64,000 nt of DNA from Simiduia sp. 21SJ11W-1 (GTDB taxonomy: Bacteria > Pseudomonadota > Gammaproteobacteria > Pseudomonadales > Cellvibrionaceae), in contig NZ_CP090959.1 in the NCBI RefSeq assembly GCF_024138675.1, positions 2,015,501 to 2,079,500 on the forward strand. Reading direction: 5' to 3'. This document shows, piece by piece, positions 28,777 through 36,949 of the stretch. Every line of letters begins with the position of its first letter. The stretch's first letter is position 1. A program made the translations under genes and the position numbers. The notes beneath the pieces are model-generated. The model had not been told where the DNA came from. It ran no database searches and was given only the letters and a program-made list of their open reading frames with translations.

Positions 28777-28810
28777 AACAAAAAAGGCAGCTTTCGCTGC
28801 CTTTTTTGTT
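28777..28810. terminator. Bidirectional terminator between aminotransferase and alanine symporter
   Basis: A perfect 15-bp inverted repeat (28777-28791 with 28796-28810, 4-base loop TTTC). The GC centre GGCAGC is flanked by six A and six T, so it can terminate both converging transcripts. Confidence 0.9.
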
Positions 28811-28836
28811 ACTTAATACCTGACGGTGCAAAACAG

Positions 28837-30174
28837 CTAGTTATTTGCCGGATCATTAAAATAATCGCGCGCCAGCTTGATAACCACACCAGAGAGCGCA
28901 AGCACGGCAATCAGGTTTGGAATGGCCATCATGCCGTTTAAGGTGTCTGCCAAGAGCCACACGAAATCCAATTGCATGGTGGCGCCCACTGGCACTGCTG
29001 CAATAAACAACAAACGGTAGGGCCACACAGAGCGCTCACCGAATAAAAACTGCGCACAGCGCTCGCCGTAGTAACTCCAACCCAGCACGGTTGTAAAAGC
29101 GAACAACACAAGCCCTACGGTAATTACCCATTGGCCGCCGGGAATCGCCGAACTGAATGCAGCAATCGACATACCCGCACCTTCTGCATCACCTTGCCAA
29201 GCACCGGAAGCCACAATAGCCAAACCGGTAATGCTGCACACCACGATGGTATCGATAAAGGTACCCAGCATGGCAATAACACCCTGACGCACCGGGCTGT
29301 TAGTTTGCGCTGCCGCGTGAGCGATAGGCGCGCTACCAAGGCCCGCCTCATTGGAAAATACACCGCGCGCTACACCAAATTGAATGGTCATCATCAAGGT
29401 GACACCCACAGCGCCACCCATGGCCGCCTGCGGATTAAAGGCACTTTCAACAATAAGTGCGAAAGCGGCAGGAATGGCATCTATGTGATAAATCAACACA
29501 AATACACCGGCAACAATGTAGGTGACTGCCATAAAAGGCACCAACTTGCCCGCCACCTCACCAATGCGCTTAATACCACCGGCCAAAACGGCAAACACCA
29601 ATACAAACAAAACGCCGCCGGTAATGATGGGGGCCACGCCCGTAGACTCTTGCACGGCAGAGGCAATGGAGTTTACCTGCACGGTATTGCCAATGCCGAA
29701 GGCCGCGAGCGAGCCGAAAAATGCAAACAGTACACCCAGCCAAGCCCAGCGCTTGCCCAGGCCGTTTTTGATGTAATACATGGGGCCGCCCACACGCTTA
29801 CCCTCGGCATCCACTTCACGAAAGTGCACGGCCAGCGTGGCCTCTGAAAATTTTGTGGCCATGCCCAATAAGGCACTGCACCACATCCAGAACAACGCGC
29901 CCGGGCCACCCAGCCCGATGGCGGTGGCAACACCCACAATGTTGCCGGTACCAATAGTCGCCGCAAGCGCCGTCATCAATGCATTGAAAGGCGTAATATC
30001 GCCCTCTTGGGAATCAGCCTTGGGTTTAAACAGCTGCGAAAATCCATACCCCACTTTTCGCAATGGCAGCGCCTTTAGGCGCGTCATCATATAAAGGCCG
30101 GTGCCGAGCAGCAGCGCCAGCATGACCTTGCCCCACACGAAGCCATTTACAAGTGTTACTAGTTCCTGAAACAC
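28837..30174 (-). CDS. Alanine/glycine:cation symporter (AGCS family, AlsT/DagA-like)
   Basis: A 445-residue polytopic membrane transporter importing alanine or glycine with Na+. Family signatures: ATIGTGNIVGVATAIGLGGPGALFWMW near residue 72, GGPMYYIKNGLG, QFGVARGVFSNEAGLGSAPIAHAAA and FAFTTVLGWSYYGERC. About 10-11 hydrophobic segments. The GTG at 30174 with GAG six bases upstream is the start. Convergent with the omega-aminotransferase. Confidence 0.93.
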   Translation of the reverse strand: MFQELVTLVNGFVWGKVMLALLLGTGLYMMTRLKALPLRKVGYGFSQLFKPKADSQEGDITPFNALMTALAATIGTGNIVGVATAIGLGGPGALFWMWCSALLGMATKFSEATLAVHFREVDAEGKRVGGPMYYIKNGLGKRWAWLGVLFAFFGSLAAFGIGNTVQVNSIASAVQESTGVAPIITGGVLFVLVFAVLAGGIKRIGEVAGKLVPFMAVTYIVAGVFVLIYHIDAIPAAFALIVESAFNPQAAMGGAVGVTLMMTIQFGVARGVFSNEAGLGSAPIAHAAAQTNSPVRQGVIAMLGTFIDTIVVCSITGLAIVASGAWQGDAEGAGMSIAAFSSAIPGGQWVITVGLVLFAFTTVLGWSYYGERCAQFLFGERSVWPYRLLFIAAVPVGATMQLDFVWLLADTLNGMMAIPNLIAVLALSGVVIKLARDYFNDPANN

Positions 30175-30232
30175 GTCATTCTCACTTATTTTATTGTTAA
30201 ATGTTTAAACCACTTAGCTGTGGCAAAGCCAC

Positions 30233-31267
30233 CTAGAATACAAATTCTGAACGCTGTGGAAATACCCCAAATAGCCCACCTGTGTGTACAAACAGGACAT
30301 TTTTTTCACCCGCCCAGTGGCCTTGCTGCAATTGCTGCAACATGCCGTAAAAGGCTTTGCCGGTGTACACCGGATCAAGCACCAACCCTTCAGTGCGTGC
30401 CACTAATTTGATGGTTTCGAATATTTCTTGGCCGGCACGTGCATAACCCGGGCCTATGTATTCATCGAGTGTGTGCACCGAAAGCTTGGCAAGTTCCACC
30501 CCCGCATCTTTGCAGTTTTTTTCAGCCAGCGCACCATACTGTTGCGCCCAGGCCTGCCAATCTGCTTTCACCTTGCGGTTAAACCATTCGCTGCTATCGC
30601 ACACGGCGATACCTGTCACCGGCGCGCTTAGGCCGCACAGCGCAGCGCCAAGGGTCAAACCGGCCTGGGTGCCGCCTGAACCGGTTGCACACACTATGCG
30701 ATCTAACGTTACGCCAAGTGAGCGAAGCTGTTGGTGCATTTCATCAGCGCAGCCAATGTAGCCCCAGAGGCCCGTGCCATTACTGCCGCCCGTTGGAATT
30801 GTGTAGGCGAGGTTACCTTCAGCTGCATAACGCGCAGCACAATCACTAAAATAGCGCGCTACATTCGCTTCAAAACTGTGACTGGGGAAAAAACTGATTT
30901 CGGCGCCGGCCAGGCGATCAAGCAGCAGGTTACCATCGTTGTCGGCGGGTGCATCGCCCCTCAATAGCAGGTGACACCGCATCCCCTCTTGCGCGGCAAT
31001 CAATGCCGTTGCGCGCGCATGATTGGATTGCACGCCACCAGAGGTTATCAGGGTATTGGCACCCATCGCCTGCGCCTCGGCCACCAGAAATTCAAGCTTG
31101 CGCACTTTGTTGCCTGAAAGGTAACAACCGGTTAAGTCATCGCGCTTCACCCAGATGCGGGCAGAGATACCGAGCGCCTCTGTGAGGCGATCCAGAGGTT
31201 GTATGGGGCTCGGGGTTTGCGCATAGCGATTGCGCGCGGGGTAGTTAATTTGATTAGTGTTAGACAT
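30233..31267 (-). CDS. PLP-dependent 1-aminocyclopropane-1-carboxylate deaminase / D-cysteine desulfhydrase family enzyme
   Basis: A 344-residue fold-type II PLP enzyme. The N-terminal region RNRYAQTPSPIQPLDRLTEAL, IWVKRDDLTGCYLSGNKVRKLEFL (PLP Lys in SGNKVRK), ITSGGVQSNHARATA and CATGSGGTQAGL are diagnostic of the ACC deaminase/DcyD family. It may degrade D-cysteine or ACC; the family cannot be split by eye. ATG at 31267 with AGGG upstream is preferred over the longer frame. Confidence 0.9.
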   Translation of the reverse strand: MSNTNQINYPARNRYAQTPSPIQPLDRLTEALGISARIWVKRDDLTGCYLSGNKVRKLEFLVAEAQAMGANTLITSGGVQSNHARATALIAAQEGMRCHLLLRGDAPADNDGNLLLDRLAGAEISFFPSHSFEANVARYFSDCAARYAAEGNLAYTIPTGGSNGTGLWGYIGCADEMHQQLRSLGVTLDRIVCATGSGGTQAGLTLGAALCGLSAPVTGIAVCDSSEWFNRKVKADWQAWAQQYGALAEKNCKDAGVELAKLSVHTLDEYIGPGYARAGQEIFETIKLVARTEGLVLDPVYTGKAFYGMLQQLQQGHWAGEKNVLFVHTGGLFGVFPQRSEFVF

Positions 31268-31288
31268 CAACTTAACCCTGAAAGAAAA

Positions 31289-31309
31289 CAGGCTGCACAA
31301 GGCAGCCTG
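31289..31309 (-). terminator. Terminator downstream of yajC
   Basis: An 8-bp perfect stem (31289-31296 with 31302-31309, 5-base loop) lies right after the yajC stop, followed on the minus strand by TTTTCTTT. It separates yajC from the PLP deaminase gene downstream. Confidence 0.75.
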
Positions 31310-31317
31310 AACACAAA

Positions 31318-31650
31318 TTAAATAGACTTAATAGTGCCCTTGGGCAATACCGCGTGCACCGCCACCTTCTGGAACTTCAGCTCGATGTTGTTACCGGTTT
31401 CCAGCACGATGTAATTTTCATCCACTTTAACGATCTTGCCGAGCATGCCGCTGCTCAACACCACTTCATCGCCCTTGTTAAGGCTACTTACAAGCTCTGT
31501 GTGCTCTTTTTGGCGCTTGCGCTGTGGGCGAATGATGAACAGGTACATAAACAGAAACAGACCGCCGAACATCAACAGCGTGACCATTGGGTTTGCTTCG
31601 GGTTGCGCAGATTGCGCCTGGGCCATGGCCTCAGGGAAGAAAAATGACAT
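31318..31650 (-). CDS. yajC: Preprotein translocase subunit YajC
   Basis: A 110-residue single-span inner-membrane protein. Transmembrane segment about 23-42 (VTLLMFGGLFLFMYLFII) is followed by the signature RPQRKRQKEH and the cytoplasmic LNKGDEVVLSSGMLGKIVKVDENYIVLETG. YajC associates with SecDF-YidC during protein export. It usually sits in tgt-yajC-secD-secF; here it is alone between a PLP deaminase and an AraC-type regulator, with its own terminator. Confidence 0.93.
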   Translation of the reverse strand: MSFFFPEAMAQAQSAQPEANPMVTLLMFGGLFLFMYLFIIRPQRKRQKEHTELVSSLNKGDEVVLSSGMLGKIVKVDENYIVLETGNNIELKFQKVAVHAVLPKGTIKSI

Positions 31651-31738
31651 GGAAGACCTCAGAAAAGAAAAATTCTAAGGCGGCAACTCTACAGGGTTTG
31701 GGAATTAGTGGCAATCGGGCGCAAGGGCCCGATTGATA

Positions 31739-32728
31739 TCAGGTGTAGTCGCGAAAGAGCTTACGGAAAGTTGAAGGTGAAAGCCCCGTCCAGCGCTTGA
31801 ATGCGTTGGTAAAGCTTGTGCGATCAGAGAAGTCCAAAGCGGTGGAAATTTGATCAATGCTTAAATTTTGGTCCACCAAAAAACCAATCGCGTAATGGAA
31901 ACGCACCTGATCACGCATCATGGCAAAATTGATATCTGCCTGCTGTAAACGGCGCTGCAAGGTGCGCTTGGAAATACTGAGCTCATTAGCGACATCATCG
32001 ATCGCCAGCGAGCCCTGCCCTACACGGCGCTGCAACACATCCATTACCCGCCCGGGAATGCCGAAGACAGCGGGCAGTTTTGCGATTTCTATGTACTCTT
32101 CGAGTGAGCGGATGCCACTTACGGCAAACCCTTCTTGCGAACGGAGAATCTTATCCGGTGACGCGTGTAAATGAACCATGCGGGCGACTCCTTCTGCCAA
32201 CAATGCCAATGTTTCACTGTCGTCATCAGCCAAGCGGTTCTGCCCACGATCCTCGGGGCACTTCAGTACAAACACCAGCGCGGCCGACGCATTTGCCAAC
32301 GGCGCCAACAGGTAGCGCCCAGGACCTGCATGAGTATACGCCAGCATCAGGGGGTTGTCGCAATTTTCGTCGAAAACATCCAGAAATTGGGGTGTATTTA
32401 AGCTAAAAAGTGCCTGATGAGTGGCTCCGAAAGACTCTTCTGCCAACACCAGCGATTGCGAATCCATGCCTTGTTCGTAGCGGTAACGGGAGCACCGCCC
32501 CAAAGTTCTATGGAAGAAAAATGCCTGGCTGGCGCCCAGCATGGCGCAGCCCGCCGCCAGGTATGACCATAACTGCGACTGAAACCCACCCACAGGTGCC
32601 GTAGACAGACGCAGCAGTACGCGCATGCGCCCTACCAAGGACGACAAATCTTGATCAGCCCAATGCGCTTTTTCGGCCTGGGCAATAGATATATTGGCTG
32701 CTGTGATTGAGATGGTGCAATCCCCCAA
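31739..32728 (-). CDS. AraC-family transcriptional regulator with GAF-like sensory domain
   Basis: A 329-residue regulator. C-terminal AraC/XylS HTH (about 230-329): GSLAIDDVANELSISKRTLQRRL for the first helix-turn-helix and LSIDQISTALDFSDRTSFTNAFKRWTGLSPSTFRK for the second. The N-terminal 200 residues resemble a GAF-type ligand domain, not a cupin. Start TTG at 32728 with AGGG six bases upstream. The ligand is unknown; targets could be adjacent genes, but no operator is visible. Confidence 0.82.
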   Translation of the reverse strand: MGDCTISITAANISIAQAEKAHWADQDLSSLVGRMRVLLRLSTAPVGGFQSQLWSYLAAGCAMLGASQAFFFHRTLGRCSRYRYEQGMDSQSLVLAEESFGATHQALFSLNTPQFLDVFDENCDNPLMLAYTHAGPGRYLLAPLANASAALVFVLKCPEDRGQNRLADDDSETLALLAEGVARMVHLHASPDKILRSQEGFAVSGIRSLEEYIEIAKLPAVFGIPGRVMDVLQRRVGQGSLAIDDVANELSISKRTLQRRLQQADINFAMMRDQVRFHYAIGFLVDQNLSIDQISTALDFSDRTSFTNAFKRWTGLSPSTFRKLFRDYT

Positions 32729-33292
32729 AAAACCCTAAATTTTAGTGGGGTATAAATACCCTCTATAGAAGCCCTCTAACTTATTTCTTATAACTATTTA
32801 ACTCTAGAACCAGTGGCGACACGCCGTGGCCTTAGACGACAAAAGTTATCTTGGTGGGGCTTAATATGACTAATTACCATCTAAACAGTCATATGCTGCC
32901 AACTATAAGATATGGTTATAAGAAGCGCCAGTCAGATTTTGTTGAAAAGCGACCTGCTTCAAAGGGGCGTTCAGCAGCAAATGCGCAGCCTTTGAGCATG
33001 GCGGCCTGCAACCTTTCTACACAGGTTCACCCAAAATGCCCGGTACGCGAATTACAAAAGAAAACTTAGGGGGCCGAAAGCAAACAGCCCCGGGGCAAGG
33101 CGCATTTACACCTTGCCCCGTAAAAGAAGATCGGCGCCCTTAAGGCGTGCAGTACAAACAGATAGGTGAAATAAGCCCTGCGGCCGCTCATGGGCTTGCA
33201 GGGCTGCCTACAAACAGCGTTTGCAGGCGCGGGATGTATACCAAAGCCGATGCTGCGCCCACAAAGGGCCGCAATATCACGCTTGTGCGGGA
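32729..33292. other. 564-bp gap between araC-type gene and bcp; possible tiny ORF and hairpin
   Basis: Most of this gap is intergenic. Two things stand out. A 67-codon plus-strand frame (32866-33069) has GGTGGGG six bases before its ATG but no recognisable family or periodicity I can confirm. A perfect 10-bp inverted repeat with a 10-base loop lies at 33091-33120 without a T tail, so it is not a standard terminator. The left part (32740-32840) is AT-rich and likely holds the regulator's promoter. Confidence 0.4.
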
Positions 33293-33760
33293 TCACTCAC
33301 CTTTTAAGGTGTCTATCACCACATCGTGGTGATTAGAGGTTTTGAACTTATCGAGGATATGGGTGAGCCGCCCATCTTCACCAATGATAAACGTGGTGCG
33401 CACTATCCCCATGAACTCGCGGCCCATAAATTTCTTTAAATCCCAAACGCCGTACTTTTCGGCAACTTTATGATCTTCGTCAGACAACAGATCGAAGTTG
33501 AGGTCATGCTTGTCTATAAAACGCTGTAACTTGGCCTCGGGGTCTGGGCTGACGCCAAACACAAGGGTATTGAGCTTGGCGAGTTCTTTGGCTGAATCGC
33601 GCAGCCCACAGGCCTGGGTAGTGCAACCGGGAGTGAGTGCTTTGGGGTAGAAATACAGCACCACACGCTTACCGCGCAGGTCTTTCAGGGCCACTTTTTC
33701 GCCCTTTTGATTGGTTAAGGTAAATGCCGGTGCCAGGTTGCCAATTTTAGGATGTGCCAT
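33293..33760 (-). CDS. bcp: Thioredoxin-dependent peroxiredoxin (Bcp/PrxQ)
   Basis: A 155-residue thiol peroxidase reducing H2O2 and organic hydroperoxides with thioredoxin. The active site GCTTQACGLRD has the peroxidatic Cys and a second Cys five residues later, as in E. coli Bcp. Start LAPAFTLTNQKGEKVAL and PKALTPGCT are family landmarks. ATG at 33760 preceded by GGAG. Normal length. Confidence 0.95.
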   Translation of the reverse strand: MAHPKIGNLAPAFTLTNQKGEKVALKDLRGKRVVLYFYPKALTPGCTTQACGLRDSAKELAKLNTLVFGVSPDPEAKLQRFIDKHDLNFDLLSDEDHKVAEKYGVWDLKKFMGREFMGIVRTTFIIGEDGRLTHILDKFKTSNHHDVVIDTLKGE

Positions 33761-33801
33761 ACATACTCCTTCTTGAGTTTGCGGGCCATTATAGCGGCAA
33801 A

Positions 33802-33830
33802 AAAAAAGCGCGGCCCAGCCGCGCTTTTTT
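33802..33830 (-). terminator. Terminator after mdh (also symmetrical)
   Basis: A 13-bp perfect inverted repeat (33802-33814 with 33818-33830, loop CCA), GCGCGGC core flanked by A and T runs, lies 14 bp after the mdh stop on the minus strand. It sits between mdh and bcp, which are both minus-strand, and so stops mdh transcripts before bcp. Confidence 0.88.
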
Positions 33831-33843
33831 ATACATGCAGCAC

Positions 33844-34827
33844 TTAGGCAGGCAATAACGCTTTAACGGCGTCACGCTCTTCCTGCAGCTCTTTCTCGGT
33901 GGCGGTCATTTTGCCACGTGAGAAATCGTTGATTTCCAAGCCCTGAACAATTTCCCAGTCGCCATTTTTACACACACATGGGAAAGAGTAGATCAGGCCT
34001 TTTTCAATGCCGTAGGAGCCATCGCTGTACACACCCATGCTCACCCAGTCGCCCTCGGGTGTTCCCAGCGCCCAATCGCGCATGTGGAAAATAGCCGCGT
34101 TGGCCGCAGATGCCGCTGATGAAGCACCACGGGCTTTGATGATGGCGGCGCCGCGCTGCTGTACAACGGGAATGAATTCACCTTCGTACCAGGCCTGATC
34201 AATCAGATCCATAGCCGACTTGCCGTCTACCAAGGTCTGGTGCAAGTCTGGGTACTGGGTTGAAGAGTGGTTACCCCAGATCAACATTTTCTTCACGTCA
34301 TTGATGGTTTTACCGGTTTTCTGGGCCAACTGCGTTTGGGCGCGGTTGTGATCCAGGCGTGTCATGGCCGTGAATTGACGCGGATCTATGTCTGGCGCGT
34401 TGCGCTGAGCAATCAAGGCGTTGGTGTTGGCGGGGTTGCCCACTACCAATACTTTGATATCGCGCGAGGCGTGATCGTTGATGGCTTTACCCTGTACAGA
34501 GAAGATGGCGGCGTTGGCTTCCAGCAGGTCTTTACGCTCCATGCCCGGGCCGCGAGGACGCGCGCCAACCAGCAATGCGTAATCGGTATCTTTGAAGGCT
34601 ACGTTCGGGTCATCAGTGCACACCATGCCAGCCAGCAGCGGGAATGCGCAGTCGTCCAGCTCCATGGCCACGCCCTTCAGCGCTTCCAAGGCAGGGGTAA
34701 TTTCCAGCATCTGTAAAATAACCGGCTGATCTTTACCCAGCATTTCGCCCGCGGCAATGCGGAACAACAGGGAGTAGCTGATCTGACCGGCGGCGCCGGT
34801 AACGGTGACACGAACGGGTGTTTTCAC
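33844..34827 (-). CDS. mdh: Malate dehydrogenase (cytosolic-type, NAD-dependent)
   Basis: A 327-residue TCA-cycle enzyme. NAD-binding [18 protein letters not shown] at the N-terminus. Substrate-binding Args in [14 protein letters not shown] and MTRLDHNRA, and catalytic His in [11 protein letters not shown]. This is the 325-330-residue class (as in Pseudomonas-like marine bacteria and eukaryotic cytosol), distinct from the E. coli 312-residue type. GTG start at 34827 with GGAG seven bases upstream. Confidence 0.95.
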   Translation of the reverse strand: MKTPVRVTVTGAAGQISYSLLFRIAAGEMLGKDQPVILQMLEITPALEALKGVAMELDDCAFPLLAGMVCTDDPNVAFKDTDYALLVGARPRGPGMERKDLLEANAAIFSVQGKAINDHASRDIKVLVVGNPANTNALIAQRNAPDIDPRQFTAMTRLDHNRAQTQLAQKTGKTINDVKKMLIWGNHSSTQYPDLHQTLVDGKSAMDLIDQAWYEGEFIPVVQQRGAAIIKARGASSAASAANAAIFHMRDWALGTPEGDWVSMGVYSDGSYGIEKGLIYSFPCVCKNGDWEIVQGLEINDFSRGKMTATEKELQEERDAVKALLPA

Positions 34828-34955
34828 AATAATTCTCCGTAACTGAGTTAGCCTAGTAAGCGGCGGCCATTATAGGGACTTGACAGGAAAATTCACCTGA
34901 TCCCGCCAATAACCGGTATTTCGGGAAATGATAGCCCACATTGATGAAATGTATA

Positions 34956-35582
34956 TCAGCCTGCAGTGTAACGCTTGGCCAGTGCTTGGTAGAGCGCCTC
35001 GGCAAAATCGGGAGCCGTGTGATCCAGGGTTTGAACCACCTCCACCAGGTGCTCATTATCTTCTCGCCCGGCCCACACCTTGCGATAGCTGCCATCTTTG
35101 TAGCCGTGATCCTGGCGGAAAAAATTCAATACGTTCTTACCCACATAGCCTGTGTACAAATCATCAAAGCTCATGCCCACCGCAGACAGCAAGGCGCCAA
35201 ACTGGCTGACCGAAAATCTTTTATGGGTAATCACTTCGCCTGCAAAGGCTTCCAATTGCTGGCGAAAAATCTCTGGCTCCGCCTCGCCGGGTGTAACATC
35301 GGCCAAGGCCTTGGCGAGATAGGCCAAGCGGGCTTCCGGATCCGGCTGATCAGCGAGCACCATCGACAAACCAAAATGCCAGATATCAATCAGTTCAAGG
35401 CGCACCTGCTCTACATCAGGTTGTTGTTTTTTCCACCACTTCCAGCCGTAGTGATCCAATAGCTCGGCACATTCCACCCAAATCGCGCGGTACCAGGCAA
35501 AGTTTTGGGCTCGCCAATCGGGGTTTACTTTGGTGTTCATGCTGTCTTGCAGGCTCAGCATATTTTCAAGTTGCGCTCGCAT
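34956..35582 (-). CDS. dUTP diphosphatase, all-alpha dimeric class (dUTPase_2)
   Basis: A 208-residue protein hydrolysing dUTP (and possibly dUDP) to dUMP. It belongs to the all-alpha NTP-pyrophosphatase group, not the trimeric Dut. Metal-binding acids are in WVECAELLDHYGWKWWKKQ and LELIDIWHFGLSM, with GKNVLNFFRQDHGYKDG toward the C-terminus. ATG at 35582, four bases after the tatD stop, so the two are coupled; a longer frame into tatD is discounted. Confidence 0.87.
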   Translation of the reverse strand: MRAQLENMLSLQDSMNTKVNPDWRAQNFAWYRAIWVECAELLDHYGWKWWKKQQPDVEQVRLELIDIWHFGLSMVLADQPDPEARLAYLAKALADVTPGEAEPEIFRQQLEAFAGEVITHKRFSVSQFGALLSAVGMSFDDLYTGYVGKNVLNFFRQDHGYKDGSYRKVWAGREDNEHLVEVVQTLDHTAPDFAEALYQALAKRYTAG

Positions 35583-35586
35583 GGGC

Positions 35587-36378
35587 TTAGGCTTCCTTGG
35601 CGTCAACGGGCTGGGCCCGGTTAAACAATGTGAAAAAGTTTTCAGTGGTTTGCCGGGCAAGGGTTTCAAAACTCACGCCCTTGTGTTGGGCGACAAACTC
35701 TGCCACTTCGCGTACGTATTTGGGCTCATTGGATTTACCGCGGTAAGGCACCGGTGCCAAATAAGGTGAATCGGTTTCCACCAGCAGCCGATCCAGGGGC
35801 ACGTAACGGGCTACCTCACGCAGGGCCTCGGCGTTCTTGAAAGTCACAATGCCTGAAAGTGAAATGTAATAACCAAGGTCCATCGCGGCCTGGGCCATGT
35901 CTACATCTTCCGTAAAACAATGGAGCACGCCAGCAGATTCTACATTGCCGTGCGCCTTGATGAGCGCAATAGTATCGGCCCGTGCATCGCGGGTATGCAC
36001 CACAATGGGCAGACCGGTTTCAGCGCCCACCTCAAGGTGCATGGCGAAACTTTCCTGCTGCAGGGTTTTCGCCTCTTTTGAGTAGTAGTAATCAAGGCCG
36101 GTTTCGCCCACGGCCACCACTTTTTCAGCCTTGGTGAGCGCCATTAAACGCTCGCGGGCCATGGCGCCGTCTTCAATATCCAGGGGGTGCACACCCACAG
36201 ATGCGTATATTTGTGGGAAGCGCTGCGCAATGGCCAACACATCAGCCACATTTTTATCTGAAATGCTGATACACAGCATGTGCGAAACATCGCGCTGGCC
36301 GGCCTCTGCTATGGCAGTATCCAGGCTGCGCTCACCCAGTTTCAATCGATCGAGGTGGCAATGGGAATCCACTAACAT
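35587..36378 (-). CDS. tatD: TatD-family metal-dependent DNase
   Basis: A 263-residue TIM-barrel amidohydrolase-type nuclease. HCHLDRL at residues 6-12, VGVHPLDIED, VGETGLDYYY, VVHTRDARADT and LLVETDSPYLAPVPYRGKSNEP hold the metal ligands. This is the YcfH branch that typically follows holB. Upstream of the dUTPase gene and downstream of the PilZ gene. Probably acts in DNA quality control; deacylase activity is also reported in the family. Confidence 0.94.
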   Translation of the reverse strand: MLVDSHCHLDRLKLGERSLDTAIAEAGQRDVSHMLCISISDKNVADVLAIAQRFPQIYASVGVHPLDIEDGAMARERLMALTKAEKVVAVGETGLDYYYSKEAKTLQQESFAMHLEVGAETGLPIVVHTRDARADTIALIKAHGNVESAGVLHCFTEDVDMAQAAMDLGYYISLSGIVTFKNAEALREVARYVPLDRLLVETDSPYLAPVPYRGKSNEPKYVREVAEFVAQHKGVSFETLARQTTENFFTLFNRAQPVDAKEA

Positions 36379-36430
36379 CTATACAACCTAAACTATCTCA
36401 CTGGCAAAACCGGCCAGTGCCAAGACACAA

Positions 36431-36454
36431 AAAAAGCCAGCGTACTGGCTTTTT
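36431..36454 (-). terminator. Terminator after pilZ gene
   Basis: A perfect 10-bp stem (36431-36440 with 36445-36454, loop CGTA) with AAAAAGCC arms lies about 15 bp after the PilZ gene's stop codon on the minus strand. The tatD start is 53 bp further on, so tatD probably has its own promoter. Confidence 0.82.
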
Positions 36455-36469
36455 ATCCGAATGCGGAGT

Positions 36470-36820
36470 TTACATGGTATGGGTTGGCCTGTCTGATCCT
36501 AATGAACCGGCAAGATAGGTTTCTATCTTGGTGACCGCCATGTTGTCTTGATCATTGAATTGCACGCCAATTCCCGAAGCCCGGTTGCCCTGCGCGCCCT
36601 TGGGGGTTACCCACACCACCTTACCCGCCACCGGGATTTTCTCCCCTTCATCGAGCAGGCTTAGCAGCATGAACACTTCATCACCCAGCTTATAGGCTCG
36701 GGTGGTGGGGATGAATAATCCGCCATTGCGCACGAAGGGCATGTAGCTTGCGTACAACACCGCTTTATCGCGAATATTGAGGTTCAAAATACCGTTGCGG
36801 GCACCACCCAGTGCAGCCAT
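36470..36820 (-). CDS. Single-domain PilZ protein (type IV pilus PilZ-like)
   Basis: A 116-residue protein next to holB. Residues LNIRDKAVLYASYMPFVRNGGLFIPTTRAYKLGDEVFMLLSLLDEGEKIPVAGKVVWVTPKGAQGNRASGIGVQF match the PilZ protein needed for type IV pilus assembly in Pseudomonas and Xanthomonas. It lacks the RxxxR c-di-GMP box upstream of the domain, as that subgroup does. ATG at 36820 with AAGGA upstream. The holB-pilZ-tatD order is the pseudomonad arrangement. Confidence 0.9.
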   Translation of the reverse strand: MAALGGARNGILNLNIRDKAVLYASYMPFVRNGGLFIPTTRAYKLGDEVFMLLSLLDEGEKIPVAGKVVWVTPKGAQGNRASGIGVQFNDQDNMAVTKIETYLAGSLGSDRPTHTM

Positions 36821-36949
36821 ACCAAAAATCCTTAATTACACAAAACTCATTGTTTGCGCGCATCTATGCAGGCCTATGCGATGCGCCACCCTTAAGCGGG
36901 CAAAGGCGAGCCCTCAGTGTAGCTCAGCCCGGCGCCCGGATTCCAGCCT

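Noticed and set aside
31712-31735. Inverted repeat just after the AraC-type gene
   Set aside because: 9-bp stem with 6-base loop but no T tail on the minus strand; too weak to call as a terminator.
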